Positions 1 through 9,437 of a stretch of 64,000 bases of DNA are shown piece by piece. Position 1 is the first letter of the stretch. Every line of letters begins with the position of its first letter. The notes under the pieces are model-generated. The model was not told the origin of the DNA. It saw nothing but the letters and a program-made list of their open reading frames with translations, and searched no databases. Made by a program: the position numbers and the translations under genes. Origin of the DNA: Acetivibrio saccincola (GTDB taxonomy: Bacteria > Bacillota > Clostridia > Acetivibrionales > Acetivibrionaceae); assembly GCF_002844395.1 (NCBI RefSeq), contig NZ_CP025197.1:2232001-2296000 (forward strand), in the 5' to 3' direction.

Positions 1-1947
1 AGCAGCATCATTAGTGTGAAGGGTACTGAAAACCAAGTGACCAGTAATAGCAGCCCTTGTTGCTATTTCCGCAGTTTCCCTGTCCCTTATCTCCCCAACC
101 ATTATTATGTCAGGGTCTTGTCTTAAGAAAGCTCTTAAGGCTGTAGCAAATGTAAGCCCTGCCTTTACATTAACCTGAACCTGGTTAATACCCTTTATGG
201 TGCTCTCAACAGGATCTTCAACAGTTAGAAGGTTTACATTCGGCTTGCACAATTCTCTTAGCGCTGTGTATAACGTGGTAGATTTACCACTTCCTGTAGG
301 CCCTGTTACCAAAACTATACCATGAGGGTGGGCAATAATATCATCAAATTTCTCTAAATCATCTTCAAAGAAACCTAAATCTTTTTTATCTACTTGAAAG
401 CCTTCTTTATCGGCTATTCTTATAACAACTTTTTCCCCAAACATTGTAGGCAGTATGGAAACACGCATGTCATAGTCTTTGCCGTCTATCTTCATACCTA
501 TTCTTCCGTCTTGCGGGATTCTCTTCTCTGCTATATTAAGCCCGCTTATAATCTTAACCCTTGCCACAAGAGCTGAAACAATCTTTCTGTCGTGCTTCAT
601 TATTTCAACTAATTGCCCGTCTATTCTGAATCTTATAAGAACACAATCTTCCTGAGGCTCTATATGTATATCACTTGCCCTGCTTGCAACTGCTTTTTGG
701 AAAATTATGTTGACCATTTTGACAATGGGGGCATTTTCTAAAACATCTATATCAACAACTTCTTCCTCTTCTTCTTCTTCCGTTATTTCAACAGCTATCT
801 TTTCATTTACTTTTCTGATTTCTTCTTCTAAGTCAATGGCTTCTTTATCTCTTTCTTCTTTCTTTATAGCATCTTTGTCATAATATTTATCAAGCATTAT
901 CATTATTTGATCTTCGTCAGCAAGACAAGGGATTATATTATAACCTGTTGTAAGCCTTAAGTCATCTATGGAAAATATATTCATAGGGTCGCTCATGGCA
1001 ACTTTTAAAGAGCCGTTTGAAAGTTTAACGGGAATTAATTTATGCATCCTCGCAATATTCCACGTAACTAAATTTATAACGCTTTCTTCAATTTCAATAT
1101 TTTCTAAATCTATAAACTCAACTCCCATTTGTTTTTGTAAAAATTCATAAAGGGATTTTGTATCTAAATAACCCTGCTTAACCATTATCTTTCCGATAAG
1201 TCCGCCCTTTTTAGCCTGGATGGCCAAGGCAGTATCCAATTGCTCCTGGGTTATTACACCTGCTTTAACCAGAAGATTTCCGATTTTATCTTTAAAAATG
1301 CCACTTTCTGAAGTATCATCCTGAATGTTTAAATCTGTACTGGAAAAGCTATCATCCTTTGAATCAAACTCCAAATCCGCCGGTTCTAAATCAGTGGTGA
1401 TGTCATTATAAAAATCTCTTTCAAGGAGCAGTGACTCCTGCTCTTTTAACAAGTCAGCTTTGGAGATTTCATCTGATTTTGGTGCTAATTCTTTTTTAGG
1501 TTTTTCCTCTTCACCAAAATATTTTTTGATTAGTTTTTCAATTTCTTTTGGATCGGAAAACACCGGCTTTATTTCAAGAGCTGTTGCGAGACGGATATCG
1601 TCTATGCAGAAAATATCAGTAGGATCTTGCATTGCAACAGTAAGTACCCCGTTTTCTTTTTCAATGGGTATTACTTTGTACCTGTTTGCAATGTTTCTGG
1701 TTATCAATGTGGGAACACTTTCGTCTTTAATCTCATAATTGGAAAGGTCTACAAAGGAAATCCCCATCTTAATGGCATTTGCGCGCATAATATCCGTAGG
1801 TGTTACAAGTTCAAGCTCTAATAACACGTCCTCTATGCTGCTGCCTCTTTCCCTTTGGATGTCCCACGCTCTTTTAAGATCGGTTATTTTTAATACCCCG
1901 GTCTCTAAAAGTATTTCATCAATACCCCTCGTATCTACTCCAACCAT
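1..1947 (-). CDS. GspE/PilB-type secretion/pilus assembly ATPase, C-terminus cut by window edge
   Basis: Cytoplasmic hexameric ATPase that powers a type IV pilus or type II secretion system. About 649 codons are visible and the C-terminus lies outside the window. Two consecutive MshEN (T2SSE N-terminal) domains cover roughly residues 1-150 and 219-350. The second has the motif form IGxxLxxxGxxxxxxLxxxLxxQ known for c-di-GMP binding. An acidic linker (about residues 370-395) leads to the ATPase domain, with SDIHIEPQ near 415, Walker A GPTGSGKS near 549, Walker B DPDIIMVGEIRD and the His box STLHTNDA at the cut edge. The ATG is preceded by GGGGG. No other pilus gene is visible, so pilus versus secretion cannot be decided here. 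Confidence 0.9.
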   Translation of the reverse strand, partial: MVGVDTRGIDEILLETGVLKITDLKRAWDIQRERGSSIEDVLLELELVTPTDIMRANAIKMGISFVDLSNYEIKDESVPTLITRNIANRYKVIPIEKENGVLTVAMQDPTDIFCIDDIRLATALEIKPVFSDPKEIEKLIKKYFGEEEKPKKELAPKSDEISKADLLKEQESLLLERDFYNDITTDLEPADLEFDSKDDSFSSTDLNIQDDTSESGIFKDKIGNLLVKAGVITQEQLDTALAIQAKKGGLIGKIMVKQGYLDTKSLYEFLQKQMGVEFIDLENIEIEESVINLVTWNIARMHKLIPVKLSNGSLKVAMSDPMNIFSIDDLRLTTGYNIIPCLADEDQIMIMLDKYYDKDAIKKEERDKEAIDLEEEIRKVNEKIAVEITEEEEEEEVVDIDVLENAPIVKMVNIIFQKAVASRASDIHIEPQEDCVLIRFRIDGQLVEIMKHDRKIVSALVARVKIISGLNIAEKRIPQDGRIGMKIDGKDYDMRVSILPTMFGEKVVIRIADKEGFQVDKKDLGFFEDDLEKFDDIIAHPHGIVLVTGPTGSGKSTTLYTALRELCKPNVNLLTVEDPVESTIKGINQVQVNVKAGLTFATALRAFLRQDPDIIMVGEIRDRETAEIATRAAITGHLVFSTLHTNDAA

Positions 1948-2039
1948 TTTGTACCCCCAAATATCATATGTAATTATAAAACCTTCTTTGAAACAGCTTT
2001 ATGATAAAAGTGTAATGAAAATACTTTTGTAACGCCTTT

Positions 2040-2069
2040 AGTATAATGTCTTAATATAATAATATTCAA
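2040..2069 (-). promoter_or_regulatory. candidate sigma-A promoter upstream of the pilB-like gene
   Basis: On the minus strand TTGAAT (2064-2069) and TATACT (2040-2045) are separated by 18 bp. They lie in the AT-rich 258-bp gap between dpaB and the pilB-like gene. Both hexamers are close to consensus, but the region is so AT-rich that chance matches are likely. Confidence 0.35.
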
Positions 2070-2205
2070 AATTGAAATTATTATACATAAATAATTATAA
2101 AAAACAAAATGTATAAAGTCAATAGCTTTACCTTTTAATTATAGTACTAAAATCATTTTAACACTTTTCTTTATATTTCTCAAGTGTCATTTGCATTTTT
2201 TTGTT

Positions 2206-2790
2206 TTAATATTGTATAAAAATTGGCTGGATTTGTTTACCTCTTACTGCTTCAGTCAATGTTGGCACTATAAAAGAAAAATCCGCTACCATAGAATTTG
2301 ACTTACTCTTTGGTTCATCCTGACCAAAGGGAACAAAAAATACATTTTTTGTATTTAAAAGCAATCCAATGTTTTTTGCATTTGTTCCCAATGCGTCATT
2401 TGTTGAAACAGCTATTAAAACCGGTTTTTGATTTCTAAGCTGTGCTTTACATGCCATGGTAACAGGAGTATCGGTTATTCCGTTTACTATTTTACCTAAA
2501 GTATTACCTGTACATGGTGCAACCACTATTATGTCAAATAGTGATTTAGGTCCTATAGGTTCTGCGCCCACAACTGTATTTATTATTTCTTCACCTGTAA
2601 TTTCCCTAAGCTGTTTTTTTAAACTTTCTGCTTTTCCAAACCTTGTGTCAAATTTGTCAACAGAATATGAAATTATAGGTACAACCTTTCCTCCGGCATT
2701 TATTATTTTTTTAATTTCAGGTATAACTTTATCTATTGTACAAAAAGAACCTGTAATTGCAAATCCGACTTTTAGTCCCATAAGCGTCAT
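2206..2790 (-). CDS. dpaB: dipicolinate synthase subunit B
   Basis: Flavoprotein-like subunit of dipicolinate synthase (SpoVFB), which with DpaA converts the dihydrodipicolinate-pathway intermediate to dipicolinic acid in the mother cell for loading into the spore core. The 194-residue protein has the family start GLKVGFAITGSFCT, the VVAPCTGNTLGKI segment and the ISTNDALG-like VSTNDALG motif, and near the end VPFGQDEPKSK followed by SMVA. Length matches SpoVFB. Its start overlaps the dpaA stop by 4 bp, so the two are translationally coupled. An ATG at codon 4 is an alternative start. It is followed by the pilB-like gene instead of the asd-dapG genes that follow it in Bacillus. Confidence 0.95.
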   Translation of the reverse strand: MTLMGLKVGFAITGSFCTIDKVIPEIKKIINAGGKVVPIISYSVDKFDTRFGKAESLKKQLREITGEEIINTVVGAEPIGPKSLFDIIVVAPCTGNTLGKIVNGITDTPVTMACKAQLRNQKPVLIAVSTNDALGTNAKNIGLLLNTKNVFFVPFGQDEPKSKSNSMVADFSFIVPTLTEAVRGKQIQPIFIQY

Positions 2791-3665
2791 TTTAATCCCT
2801 CCTGCTCCTTTACTATATTATTTATTGTATCTTTCAATATACCGGCAGCTGTTAAAGGTGCTACTTTTCCCGGCAATGAAAGTGCCCATTTGGTTTTTAT
2901 ATTGTACTCTTCTGCCTTTTCAAAATCCACACCACCGGGTTTAGATGCCAAATCTATTATAAGACAATCTTTTCTGACTCTTTTTAATATATCTTTCCCT
3001 AATATAAGATGTGGAATGGTGTTAAATATAACATCTGCGTCTTTAATATGCTCACCTAGTTCATTGATTGGAACGGCACTATACCCATAACTTTTAATCC
3101 ATGCAAAGTCAGAATGCTTCCTTGCTGCCACATAAGTCTTAGCCCCAATTCCATTTAGCATCTTTGCAAGTGTTTCTCCTACCCTTCCAAAACCTAAAAC
3201 AAAGGCTTTGCTTCCATGAATGGTTACAGGCATTTCCTCCATTGCTATCTGAATAGCTCCTTCAGCTGTTGGAATTGCATTTAAAACGGTCATTTCTTCC
3301 CTTTCTAATAAATCAAAAAATCTTAGATTATTTAAACTAGCAAACTTTACTATTTCATCTCCTAATTTTCCCGCTATAAATAACTGCTTATCTTTTATTT
3401 TTTTTAAAATCTCTTTTATATAAATTTTTCCTGAATGATACGGGGCATTAAAGGTTTCTTTGTCATAAGAGCAGGGAAGCGGTCCTACTATTATATCTGA
3501 ATTTTCAATAAATTCATCTATACTTTTAATTTCTTTGAAATTTATGTCAATTCCTACATTGTCAAAACCATATATGTTAACATGGTTTCCTTCTTCTTCG
3601 ATAAGTTCGGCAAGTTTTATACTTCTCAAATCGCCGCCTAAAACCCCGTATCTTTTTTTATTCAT
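2787..3665 (-). CDS. dpaA: dipicolinate synthase subunit A
   Basis: Catalytic, NAD(P)-binding subunit of dipicolinate synthase (SpoVFA), 292 residues as expected. The N-terminal part carries GVLGGDLRSIKLAELI, and a second Rossmann fold near residues 150-185 carries VLGFGRVGETLAKML. It then shows DADVIFNTIP and LIIDLASKPGGVDF, typical of the family. The ATG has a strong AAAGGAGGG ribosome binding site. A terminator separates it from the peptidase gene upstream, and a promoter of sigma-K form lies directly before it, so dpaAB is probably a separate late mother-cell operon. Clostridia that lack dpaAB use EtfA instead, so its presence is informative. Confidence 0.96.
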   Translation of the reverse strand: MNKKRYGVLGGDLRSIKLAELIEEEGNHVNIYGFDNVGIDINFKEIKSIDEFIENSDIIVGPLPCSYDKETFNAPYHSGKIYIKEILKKIKDKQLFIAGKLGDEIVKFASLNNLRFFDLLEREEMTVLNAIPTAEGAIQIAMEEMPVTIHGSKAFVLGFGRVGETLAKMLNGIGAKTYVAARKHSDFAWIKSYGYSAVPINELGEHIKDADVIFNTIPHLILGKDILKRVRKDCLIIDLASKPGGVDFEKAEEYNIKTKWALSLPGKVAPLTAAGILKDTINNIVKEQEGLK

Positions 3666-3686
3666 ATAAATCCCTCCTTTTATAAG

Positions 3687-3714
3687 TATCTTATGTATAT
3701 TTTCAATTTAAAGT
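3687..3714 (-). promoter_or_regulatory. candidate sigma-K promoter for dpaAB
   Basis: The minus strand has CATAAGATA (3687-3695), matching the sigma-K -10 form CATAnnnTA. A -35 core AC (3713-3714) sits 17 bp upstream. The predicted transcription start falls just before the ribosome binding site of dpaA. Sigma-K control of spoVF is established in Bacillus subtilis; the match here is inferred. Confidence 0.5.
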
Positions 3715-3750
3715 GCTTGTATACATTAAAGCTTATGCCTAAAAAACATA

Positions 3751-3789
3751 AAAAAAAGCACTAAGACATATAAATCTTAATGCTTTTTT
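3751..3789 (-). terminator. Rho-independent terminator after the M16 peptidase gene
   Basis: Arms at 3751-3766 and 3775-3789 pair with one G-T pair. On the minus strand the stem ends in a run of nine T. It lies 22 bp after the peptidase stop and closes the rpsO-pnp-peptidase unit before dpaAB. The A-rich left arm could also let it work on the plus strand. Confidence 0.85.
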
Positions 3790-3810
3790 AGAACTTGTAT
3801 TTTTTTAAAA

Positions 3811-5064
3811 CTATATCCTTTTTAAATCAATATCCCCTTTTATGTTGCCCACTACTGAAATAGCCATATTATTTAAATCAAAAACTTTCTTTATTACTGC
3901 ATCCACCTTTTCAAAATCAATTCTGTCAATTTTATCTAAAACTTCACGGGAAGTTAATATCTTTCCCAAAAGAATTTCAGACTTGCCTATGCTGTTCATT
4001 CTGCTGCTGGTACTTTCTAAACCTAAAATGTAATTTCCCTTTAACTGTTCTTTTGACTTTGCCATATCCTTTTTGGATATTCCTTTCTTTACCAAAATAT
4101 TAATTTCGTTTATTATGAGCTTTAGTACTTCGTTTAAATGTTCAGCATTCATCCCTGCATATATGGTAAACAATCCGGCATTTTTGTAGGATGAAGGATA
4201 TGAGTAAATTGAATAAACAAGCCCTTTTTCCTCTCTTATTTTTTGGAAAAGCCTAGAACTCATACCCCCTCCAAAAATATTGTTTACTGCCAGAAGTGAA
4301 TACAATTCATCACTGCCCTGCTCCACACCCCTGAAGCCAAGACACATATGTATCTGTTCCGTTTCTTTTTCCCTGTAAACTTTGTTGTTTTTAAATTTTG
4401 GTGGGGCTATACTTTTATTTTTACAGCAGTTACTGTTCCCCCAGTTTTCAAATCTTTCCCTGATACTTTCAACTGCTTTGTCCCCGTCTATGTTACCGGC
4501 AATAGCTATAACGGTATTTTCAGGAAAATAATTTTCTTCCATGTATTTTTTTATTTGTTCCCTGTTTATATTGCCAAGACTCTTGCTTGTTCCCAATATA
4601 GGCATTCCTAAGGGGTCGTCCTGCCACACTGCTTCAGATAAAATGTCATGAACTAATTCTTCGGGAGTGTCTTCATACATACCTATCTCTTCTAAAATAA
4701 CATTTTTCTCAATCTCAATATCCTTTTCATCAAATTTAGAGTTAAAAAACATATCAGATAAGAGATCTAAGGATGTATCAAGGTAAGTATCCAGGGTTTT
4801 AGTGTAATAGCAGGTACATTCCTTGCTTGTAAATGCATTAAGTTGCCCTCCAATATTATCTATGGTTTCTGCAATTTCTTTTGCAGTTCTTTTTTTAGTG
4901 CCTTTAAACAGCATATGTTCTATAAAGTGAGAAATACCATTATTAGTGGTATTTTCACCTCTAGAACCTGCTCCAACCCAAAGCCCTGTTGAAACAGACC
5001 TGACATATGGTATTTCTTCGTACACTACCCTTACACCGTTTTTCAGCTTTATACTTCTACACAT
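3811..5064 (-). CDS. M16 family zinc metallopeptidase (MlpA/YmxG-like)
   Basis: Pitrilysin-family zinc protease of 417 residues, the usual size of the bacterial processing-peptidase-like subgroup. The zinc motif HxxEH is present as HFIEH at residues 46-50, followed by MLFKGT. The distal glutamate region and the second M16 domain (from about 185, with the GFRGVEQGSDE-like segment and GGGMSSRLFQ near 265) are intact. In Bacillus the homologue (mlpA/ymxG) lies between pnpA and spoVF, the same context as here. It starts 14 bp after the pnp stop and is probably cotranscribed with it. The physiological substrate is not known. Confidence 0.92.
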   Translation of the reverse strand: MCRSIKLKNGVRVVYEEIPYVRSVSTGLWVGAGSRGENTTNNGISHFIEHMLFKGTKKRTAKEIAETIDNIGGQLNAFTSKECTCYYTKTLDTYLDTSLDLLSDMFFNSKFDEKDIEIEKNVILEEIGMYEDTPEELVHDILSEAVWQDDPLGMPILGTSKSLGNINREQIKKYMEENYFPENTVIAIAGNIDGDKAVESIRERFENWGNSNCCKNKSIAPPKFKNNKVYREKETEQIHMCLGFRGVEQGSDELYSLLAVNNIFGGGMSSRLFQKIREEKGLVYSIYSYPSSYKNAGLFTIYAGMNAEHLNEVLKLIINEINILVKKGISKKDMAKSKEQLKGNYILGLESTSSRMNSIGKSEILLGKILTSREVLDKIDRIDFEKVDAVIKKVFDLNNMAISVVGNIKGDIDLKRI

Positions 5065-5078
5065 AAAATCTCCCTGTT

Positions 5079-7214
5079 TTAAAAATATTTACTTCTTTTT
5101 GTCTGCTTATTTTTCTTTTCCTCGTTTTCTTCCATTGCATCTTTTCTGGAAAGATTAACCCGGCCTTGCTTATCAATATCCAAAACTTTTACAAGTATTT
5201 CTTCCCCTACACTTACTACATCTTCAACTCTTACAACCCTGTTTTTGTCAAGTTTGGATATATGGACAAGTCCTTCTTTTCCAGGCAAGAATTCAACAAA
5301 TGCACCGAAGGAAGTTATTCTCATAACTTTTCCTAGAAATATCTGTCCCGGCTCCACATCTTTTGAAATTCCTTCAATCATTGCCAATGCTCTTTTACAT
5401 GCCTCAGTTTCAGTACTAAACACATACACTTTTCCGTCATCATCAATGTCAATTTTAACTCCTGTTTCTTCAATTATCCTGTTTATCATCTTTCCGCCAG
5501 GTCCTATAACATCCCTTATCTTATCCGGGCTTATTGTTGTTGACAATACCTTAGGAGCGTATTTTGAAAGTTCAGACCTTGGCGCCTCTATAGTCTTTAA
5601 AATCACCTCATCAATGATTTTAAAGCGTCCCTTTTTAGTAATTTCAAGAGCTTCTTTGATAATATCCAAAGTCAGCCCGTCAATTTTTATATCCACCTGT
5701 ATTGCTGTAATACCATCTTTAGTTCCTGCAACTTTAAAGTCCATGTCCCCAAAAAAGTCTTCTATTCCCTGAATGTCTATAAAGGTCACAAACCTATCTT
5801 TGTCATTTTCATCAACAACAAGCCCTGCAGAAATTCCTGCCACAGGTTTTTTTATAGGTACCCCTGCATCCATCAACGCTAAAGTGCTGGCACACACACT
5901 TCCCTGGGATGTTGAACCATTTGACATAAGAACTTCTGAAACCAGTCTTATTGCATAGGGGAATTCTTCCTGGTCAGGTATAACAGGTTCTAATGCTTTT
6001 TCTGCAAGAGCACCATGCCCTATTTCCCTTCTTCCGGGACCCCGAGAAGGTCTTGCTTCCCCTACACTGTATCCTGGGAAATTATAATGGTGCATATATC
6101 TTTTTGTCTCCTCAAGATCGATACCATCAAGCATCTGCACCTCACTCATAGCCCCCAATGTAACTGTAGTGAGAACCTGGGTCTGGCCCCTTTGAAAAAG
6201 CCCTGAACCGTGAACTCTTGGAAGCAACCCCACCTCAGCAGATAAAGGCCTTATTTCATCAAGGGTTCTTCCATCAACTCTTTTGCCTTCCTCCAATATA
6301 TATTTCCTTACCACTTTTCTTTCAAGTTTGTTAACGGCTTCAGCTATTTGCTGCTCCATTTCCGGAAAATCATCTTTAAACCTTTCTATTATTTCTTCTG
6401 TAAGTTTACTTACATTCTCATCCCTTACTTGCTTATCTACAGCTAATACAGCTTCTCTCATTTTTTCATATGCAAATTCCTCTACAGGGGTGTAAATCTC
6501 ATCAGGAACTTCCGAAGATTCATATTCAAACTTAGGCTTACCCACTTCTTTTACAATCCCATCTATAAAATCCACAATTCTCTTTATCTCTTCATGTCCT
6601 TTTATTATTGCCTCAATCATAACTTCTTCAGAAACTTCATTTGCAGCTGCTTCTATCATTACTATTTTTTCCCTGGTGCCCACTAAATTTACATACATTT
6701 TGCTTTTTTCCCTTTGTGCTGCAGTTGGATTAATTACAATCTCCCCGTCAACAAGTCCTAATATAACCCCTCCCACAGGACCGTTAAAAGGTATGTCAGA
6801 TATGGACAGGGCAATAGACGAACCTATAAGGGCTACTATTTCAGGAGAATTGTCCTGTTCCACCGACAAAACAGTATTTACAATGGCAACATCATTTCTC
6901 AAGTCCTCTGGAAACAGTGGTCTTAGTGGCCTGTCTATAACCCTTGCATTTAATATGGCTTTCTCTGACGGTTTTCCCTCTCTTTTTATAAATCCTCCAG
7001 GAATTTTTCCAACAGCATAAAGTTTTTCTTCATAGTCAACACTCAAAGGAAAAAAATCCACTCCTTCTCTTGGAGTTGCTGACGCAGTAGCAGTTGATAA
7101 AATCACAGTATCTCCGTATTTAGCCAATACTGCTCCATTTGCTAGCTGGGCAAGTTGTCCTGTTTCAATAACCAGCTGTCTTCCTGCTATATCAATACTG
7201 AAAGTTTTTTTCAT
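5079..7214 (-). CDS. pnp: polyribonucleotide nucleotidyltransferase (PNPase)
   Basis: Phosphorolytic 3'-to-5' exoribonuclease of mRNA turnover, 711 residues and full length. Order: first RNase PH domain (about 1-145), linker helices, second RNase PH domain (about 310-545, with [14 protein letters not shown] and [11 protein letters not shown]), KH domain near 555-615 ([11 protein letters not shown]) and S1 domain near 620-695 ([21 protein letters not shown], in part). The C-terminus is a short lysine/glutamate-rich tail. It has its own candidate promoter and a long leader with two hairpins, so it can be transcribed apart from rpsO. Ribosome binding site AAGGAGGAGA is 7 bp before the ATG. Confidence 0.98.
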   Translation of the reverse strand: MKKTFSIDIAGRQLVIETGQLAQLANGAVLAKYGDTVILSTATASATPREGVDFFPLSVDYEEKLYAVGKIPGGFIKREGKPSEKAILNARVIDRPLRPLFPEDLRNDVAIVNTVLSVEQDNSPEIVALIGSSIALSISDIPFNGPVGGVILGLVDGEIVINPTAAQREKSKMYVNLVGTREKIVMIEAAANEVSEEVMIEAIIKGHEEIKRIVDFIDGIVKEVGKPKFEYESSEVPDEIYTPVEEFAYEKMREAVLAVDKQVRDENVSKLTEEIIERFKDDFPEMEQQIAEAVNKLERKVVRKYILEEGKRVDGRTLDEIRPLSAEVGLLPRVHGSGLFQRGQTQVLTTVTLGAMSEVQMLDGIDLEETKRYMHHYNFPGYSVGEARPSRGPGRREIGHGALAEKALEPVIPDQEEFPYAIRLVSEVLMSNGSTSQGSVCASTLALMDAGVPIKKPVAGISAGLVVDENDKDRFVTFIDIQGIEDFFGDMDFKVAGTKDGITAIQVDIKIDGLTLDIIKEALEITKKGRFKIIDEVILKTIEAPRSELSKYAPKVLSTTISPDKIRDVIGPGGKMINRIIEETGVKIDIDDDGKVYVFSTETEACKRALAMIEGISKDVEPGQIFLGKVMRITSFGAFVEFLPGKEGLVHISKLDKNRVVRVEDVVSVGEEILVKVLDIDKQGRVNLSRKDAMEENEEKKNKQTKRSKYF

Positions 7215-7234
7215 TTTTTCTCCTCCTTATAACC

Positions 7235-7313
7235 GCAGACTGTAGCTTGTAGATTCTACAGCAGACCTAAAAAATTTTAAATAGTGCTGCACAATCTACC
7301 TTCTACCGTCTGC
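7235..7313 (-). promoter_or_regulatory. long imperfect hairpin in the pnp mRNA leader
   Basis: The arm 7287-7313 pairs imperfectly with 7235-7264, leaving a loop of about 22 nt of A and T. The lower arm also contains its own small inverted repeat, CTGTAG and CTACAG. The structure ends about 10 nt before the pnp ribosome binding site. A second hairpin lies upstream at 7454-7485 (TACTTACTTTT and AAAAGGTAAGTA, one mismatch). The rest of the 435-bp gap is AT-rich with a 13-bp direct repeat at 7346-7358 and 7363-7375. In E. coli a leader hairpin mediates pnp autoregulation; a similar role here is inference. Confidence 0.55.
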
Positions 7314-7520
7314 AGTTTTTGTTTTTAGTATTCCAAATTTTTAGTGTTATATATCTTTTTTTGTTATATATCTTTAAAATTTATGTTTATATATTTTTAA
7401 TTTATATATTTTAAATTTTAAGTTTATAAACAATCTTTTTTTAAATTGCACAATACTTACTTTTTTAAAAGACAAAAGGTAAGTACATATAGAAATTCCC
7501 CTGTATTTTTTATTTATTAA

Positions 7521-7549
7521 ATAATATTTTTGCTCATGAATGTCTGTAA
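7521..7549 (-). promoter_or_regulatory. candidate sigma-A promoter for pnp
   Basis: TTACAG (7544-7549) and TATTAT (7521-7526) on the minus strand with a 17-bp spacer. It lies downstream of the rpsO hairpin and about 300 bp before pnp, which would give the message a long leader. Confidence 0.45.
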
Positions 7550-7624
7550 GATAGCTGTCAGGGAAGGTTGTAATTCTTTAATCTATCTCTTACTAGTTAA
7601 GACGAGATATAAATTTACTTTAAA

Positions 7625-7651
7625 AGAATGGACGAAAAGTACGCCCATTCT
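7625..7651 (-). terminator. hairpin at the rpsO stop codon
   Basis: The 7-bp arms AGAATGG (7625-7631) and CCATTCT (7645-7651) begin inside the rpsO stop codon. On the minus strand the stem is followed by only three T and then mixed A/T, so it may be a leaky terminator or an mRNA processing/stability site and not a full stop. Confidence 0.5.
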
Positions 7652-7913
7652 ATTTTCTTAAGTTTAATTTTTCAATAATTGCACGGTATCTTTCTATGTC
7701 CACTCTTTGCAGGTAATTTAAAAGCCCTCTTCTCTGCCCTACCATTTTAAGAAGACCTCTTCTTGAGTGGAAATCTTTTTTGTGTACTTTTAAATGTTCC
7801 GTTAGGTGCTCTATTCTCTTTGTAAGAATAGCTATCTGCACCTCCGGGGAGCCAGTGTCTGTTTCGTGCAATCTGTAAGTGTTGATAATTTCCTGTTTCA
7901 AATCTTTTCTCAT
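7650..7913 (-). CDS. rpsO: 30S ribosomal protein S15
   Basis: Primary 16S rRNA-binding protein of the small subunit platform, 87 residues plus stop, standard length. Conserved features: [21 protein letters not shown] in part near the N-terminus, [16 protein letters not shown] in the middle and [17 protein letters not shown] near the end. Ribosome binding site AAAAGGAGGA before the ATG. It lies upstream of pnp, the usual bacterial order, with a sigma-A promoter and a structured leader of its own. Confidence 0.98.
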   Translation of the reverse strand: MRKDLKQEIINTYRLHETDTGSPEVQIAILTKRIEHLTEHLKVHKKDFHSRRGLLKMVGQRRGLLNYLQRVDIERYRAIIEKLNLRK

Positions 7914-7943
7914 AAAAAAATCCTCCTTTTCTTTATTAAACCC

Positions 7944-7990
7944 CCAATAGCTAAGTAATAGGACGGAGCTCCCTACAACCTGGCTAGTGG
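7944..7990 (-). promoter_or_regulatory. rpsO leader hairpin, possible S15 autoregulatory site
   Basis: In the minus-strand RNA an outer stem CCACUAGC (7990-7983) with GCUAUUGG (7951-7944) has 7 of 8 pairs. It continues into a second stem, AGGUUGUAGG with CCUAUUACUU, closed by a loop of about 9 nt. The hairpin starts about 10 nt after the predicted transcription start and ends about 20 nt before the ribosome binding site. S15 is known to repress its own mRNA through leader structures in several bacteria; binding here is inferred. Confidence 0.5.
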
Positions 7991-8007
7991 TTTTATTTAC
8001 TTAAAAC

Positions 8008-8036
8008 ATTCTAACACAACAGCTATTAACTGTAAA
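8008..8036 (-). promoter_or_regulatory. sigma-A promoter for rpsO
   Basis: TTTACA (8031-8036) and TAGAAT (8008-8013) on the minus strand, 17-bp spacer, about 95 bp before the rpsO start. Each hexamer is one base from consensus and the spacing is ideal. Confidence 0.65.
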
Positions 8037-8067
8037 GAATCAATTTTAAAATTATAAACTTTTATTT

Positions 8068-9429
8068 TTAATTTCTCAGACTGTGAAGAGGTGCCGGTAT
8101 TCTTCCACCCCTGTTTATAAAATCTTTACTGGAATAATCACTTAATTTCATTACCGGTCCCTTACCTAAAAGCCCGCCAAATTCAACCATATCCCCTACA
8201 TCTTTACCAGGTGCCGGAATTATCCTTACAGCCGTTGTTTTGTTGTTTACAACACCTATTGCAGCTTCATCTGCAATAATGGCGGATATTGTCTCGGCAC
8301 TTGTACTACCGGGAACCACTATCATATCCAAGCCTACAGAGCAAACACATGTCATTGCCTCCAGTTTTTCTATTGAAAGGGCTCCCTTTTGCACTGCTTC
8401 TATCATTCCTGCATCTTCACTTACAGGTATAAATGCCCCGCTTAAACCTCCTACAAAAGAAGATGCCATTACCCCACCTTTTTTAACTGCATCGTTTAAA
8501 AGGGCCAAAGCTGCCGTAGTTCCATGTGCACCGCATTTTTCAAGTCCCATTTCCTCTAATATATGTGCCACACTGTCCCCCATGGCAGGAGTGGGAGCCA
8601 AAGACAAATCAACAATCCCGAAAGAAACTCCAAGCCTTTTGGAAGCTTCTCTTGCTACTAACTGTCCCATTCTTGTTATTTTAAAAGCAGTTTTTTTAAT
8701 TGTCTCTGATACAGTTTCAAAATCTGCTCCCCTAACTTTTTCCAGTGCACATTTTACAACCCCAGGTCCGCTTACTCCAACGTTAATTACACACTCTGCC
8801 TCCCCAAATCCATGGAAAGCACCTGCCATAAACGGATTGTCTTCAGGGACATTGGCAAAAATAACAAGCTTTGCACAAGCAATTCCCCCACTGTCAGAGG
8901 TGAGTTCTGCTGCCTTTTTTATTATGTGCCCCATTTCTTTTACACAATCCATATTTATACCTGACTTGGTACTGGCAACATTGACAGATGAACATACTTT
9001 TTTGGTGGTACTGAGGGCTTCTGGAATAGAGTTAATAAGCTTTTTGTCTCCTTTTGTATAGCCTTTATGAACTAATGCAGAAAAGCCTCCTATAAAATTT
9101 ACCCCAACACTTTCTGCTGCCTTATCCAATGTCTCCGCAAATTTTACATAATCCTCCTCATCTGAGCTTTCTGCAATGATAGAAATGGGCGTTACTGAAA
9201 TTCTTTTATTTATTATAGGAATCCCGAATTCTCTTTCAATATCTTCACCAACTTTAACAAGATCTTTGGCACACTTTGTAATTTTATTGTATATTTTCTC
9301 CCTGGCTTCTTTACTGCTGGAACTGCAGCAGTCTCTTAAAGATATTCCCATTGTTATGGTTCTTATATCAAGATGTTCTTCTTGAATCATTTTTATTGTC
9401 TCTATAATTTCAAAGGGTCTTATCATCAC
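8068..9429 (-). CDS. UPF0210 (PFL-like) family protein
   Basis: Conserved protein of 453 residues, full length for the UPF0210 family (DUF711), whose fold resembles pyruvate formate-lyase/ribonucleotide reductase barrels. Recognisable segments are [11 protein letters not shown] near residue 25, [13 protein letters not shown] near 135, [12 protein letters not shown]-like [12 protein letters not shown] near 195 and the glycine-rich [20 protein letters not shown] near 320. It has no glycyl-radical signature that I can see, so it should not be called a formate lyase. It starts 8 bp after the ACT-domain gene, the usual pair in Firmicutes and archaea. Function is unknown; an amino-acid-regulated role is suggested only by the partner. 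Confidence 0.88.
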   Translation of the reverse strand: MMIRPFEIIETIKMIQEEHLDIRTITMGISLRDCCSSSSKEAREKIYNKITKCAKDLVKVGEDIEREFGIPIINKRISVTPISIIAESSDEEDYVKFAETLDKAAESVGVNFIGGFSALVHKGYTKGDKKLINSIPEALSTTKKVCSSVNVASTKSGINMDCVKEMGHIIKKAAELTSDSGGIACAKLVIFANVPEDNPFMAGAFHGFGEAECVINVGVSGPGVVKCALEKVRGADFETVSETIKKTAFKITRMGQLVAREASKRLGVSFGIVDLSLAPTPAMGDSVAHILEEMGLEKCGAHGTTAALALLNDAVKKGGVMASSFVGGLSGAFIPVSEDAGMIEAVQKGALSIEKLEAMTCVCSVGLDMIVVPGSTSAETISAIIADEAAIGVVNNKTTAVRIIPAPGKDVGDMVEFGGLLGKGPVMKLSDYSSKDFINRGGRIPAPLHSLRN

Positions 9430-9437
9430 AATCCCCC

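Noticed and set aside
8240-9061. Plus-strand open frame of 273 codons
   Set aside because: It lies fully opposite the UPF0210 gene, has no ribosome binding site and no recognisable protein features.
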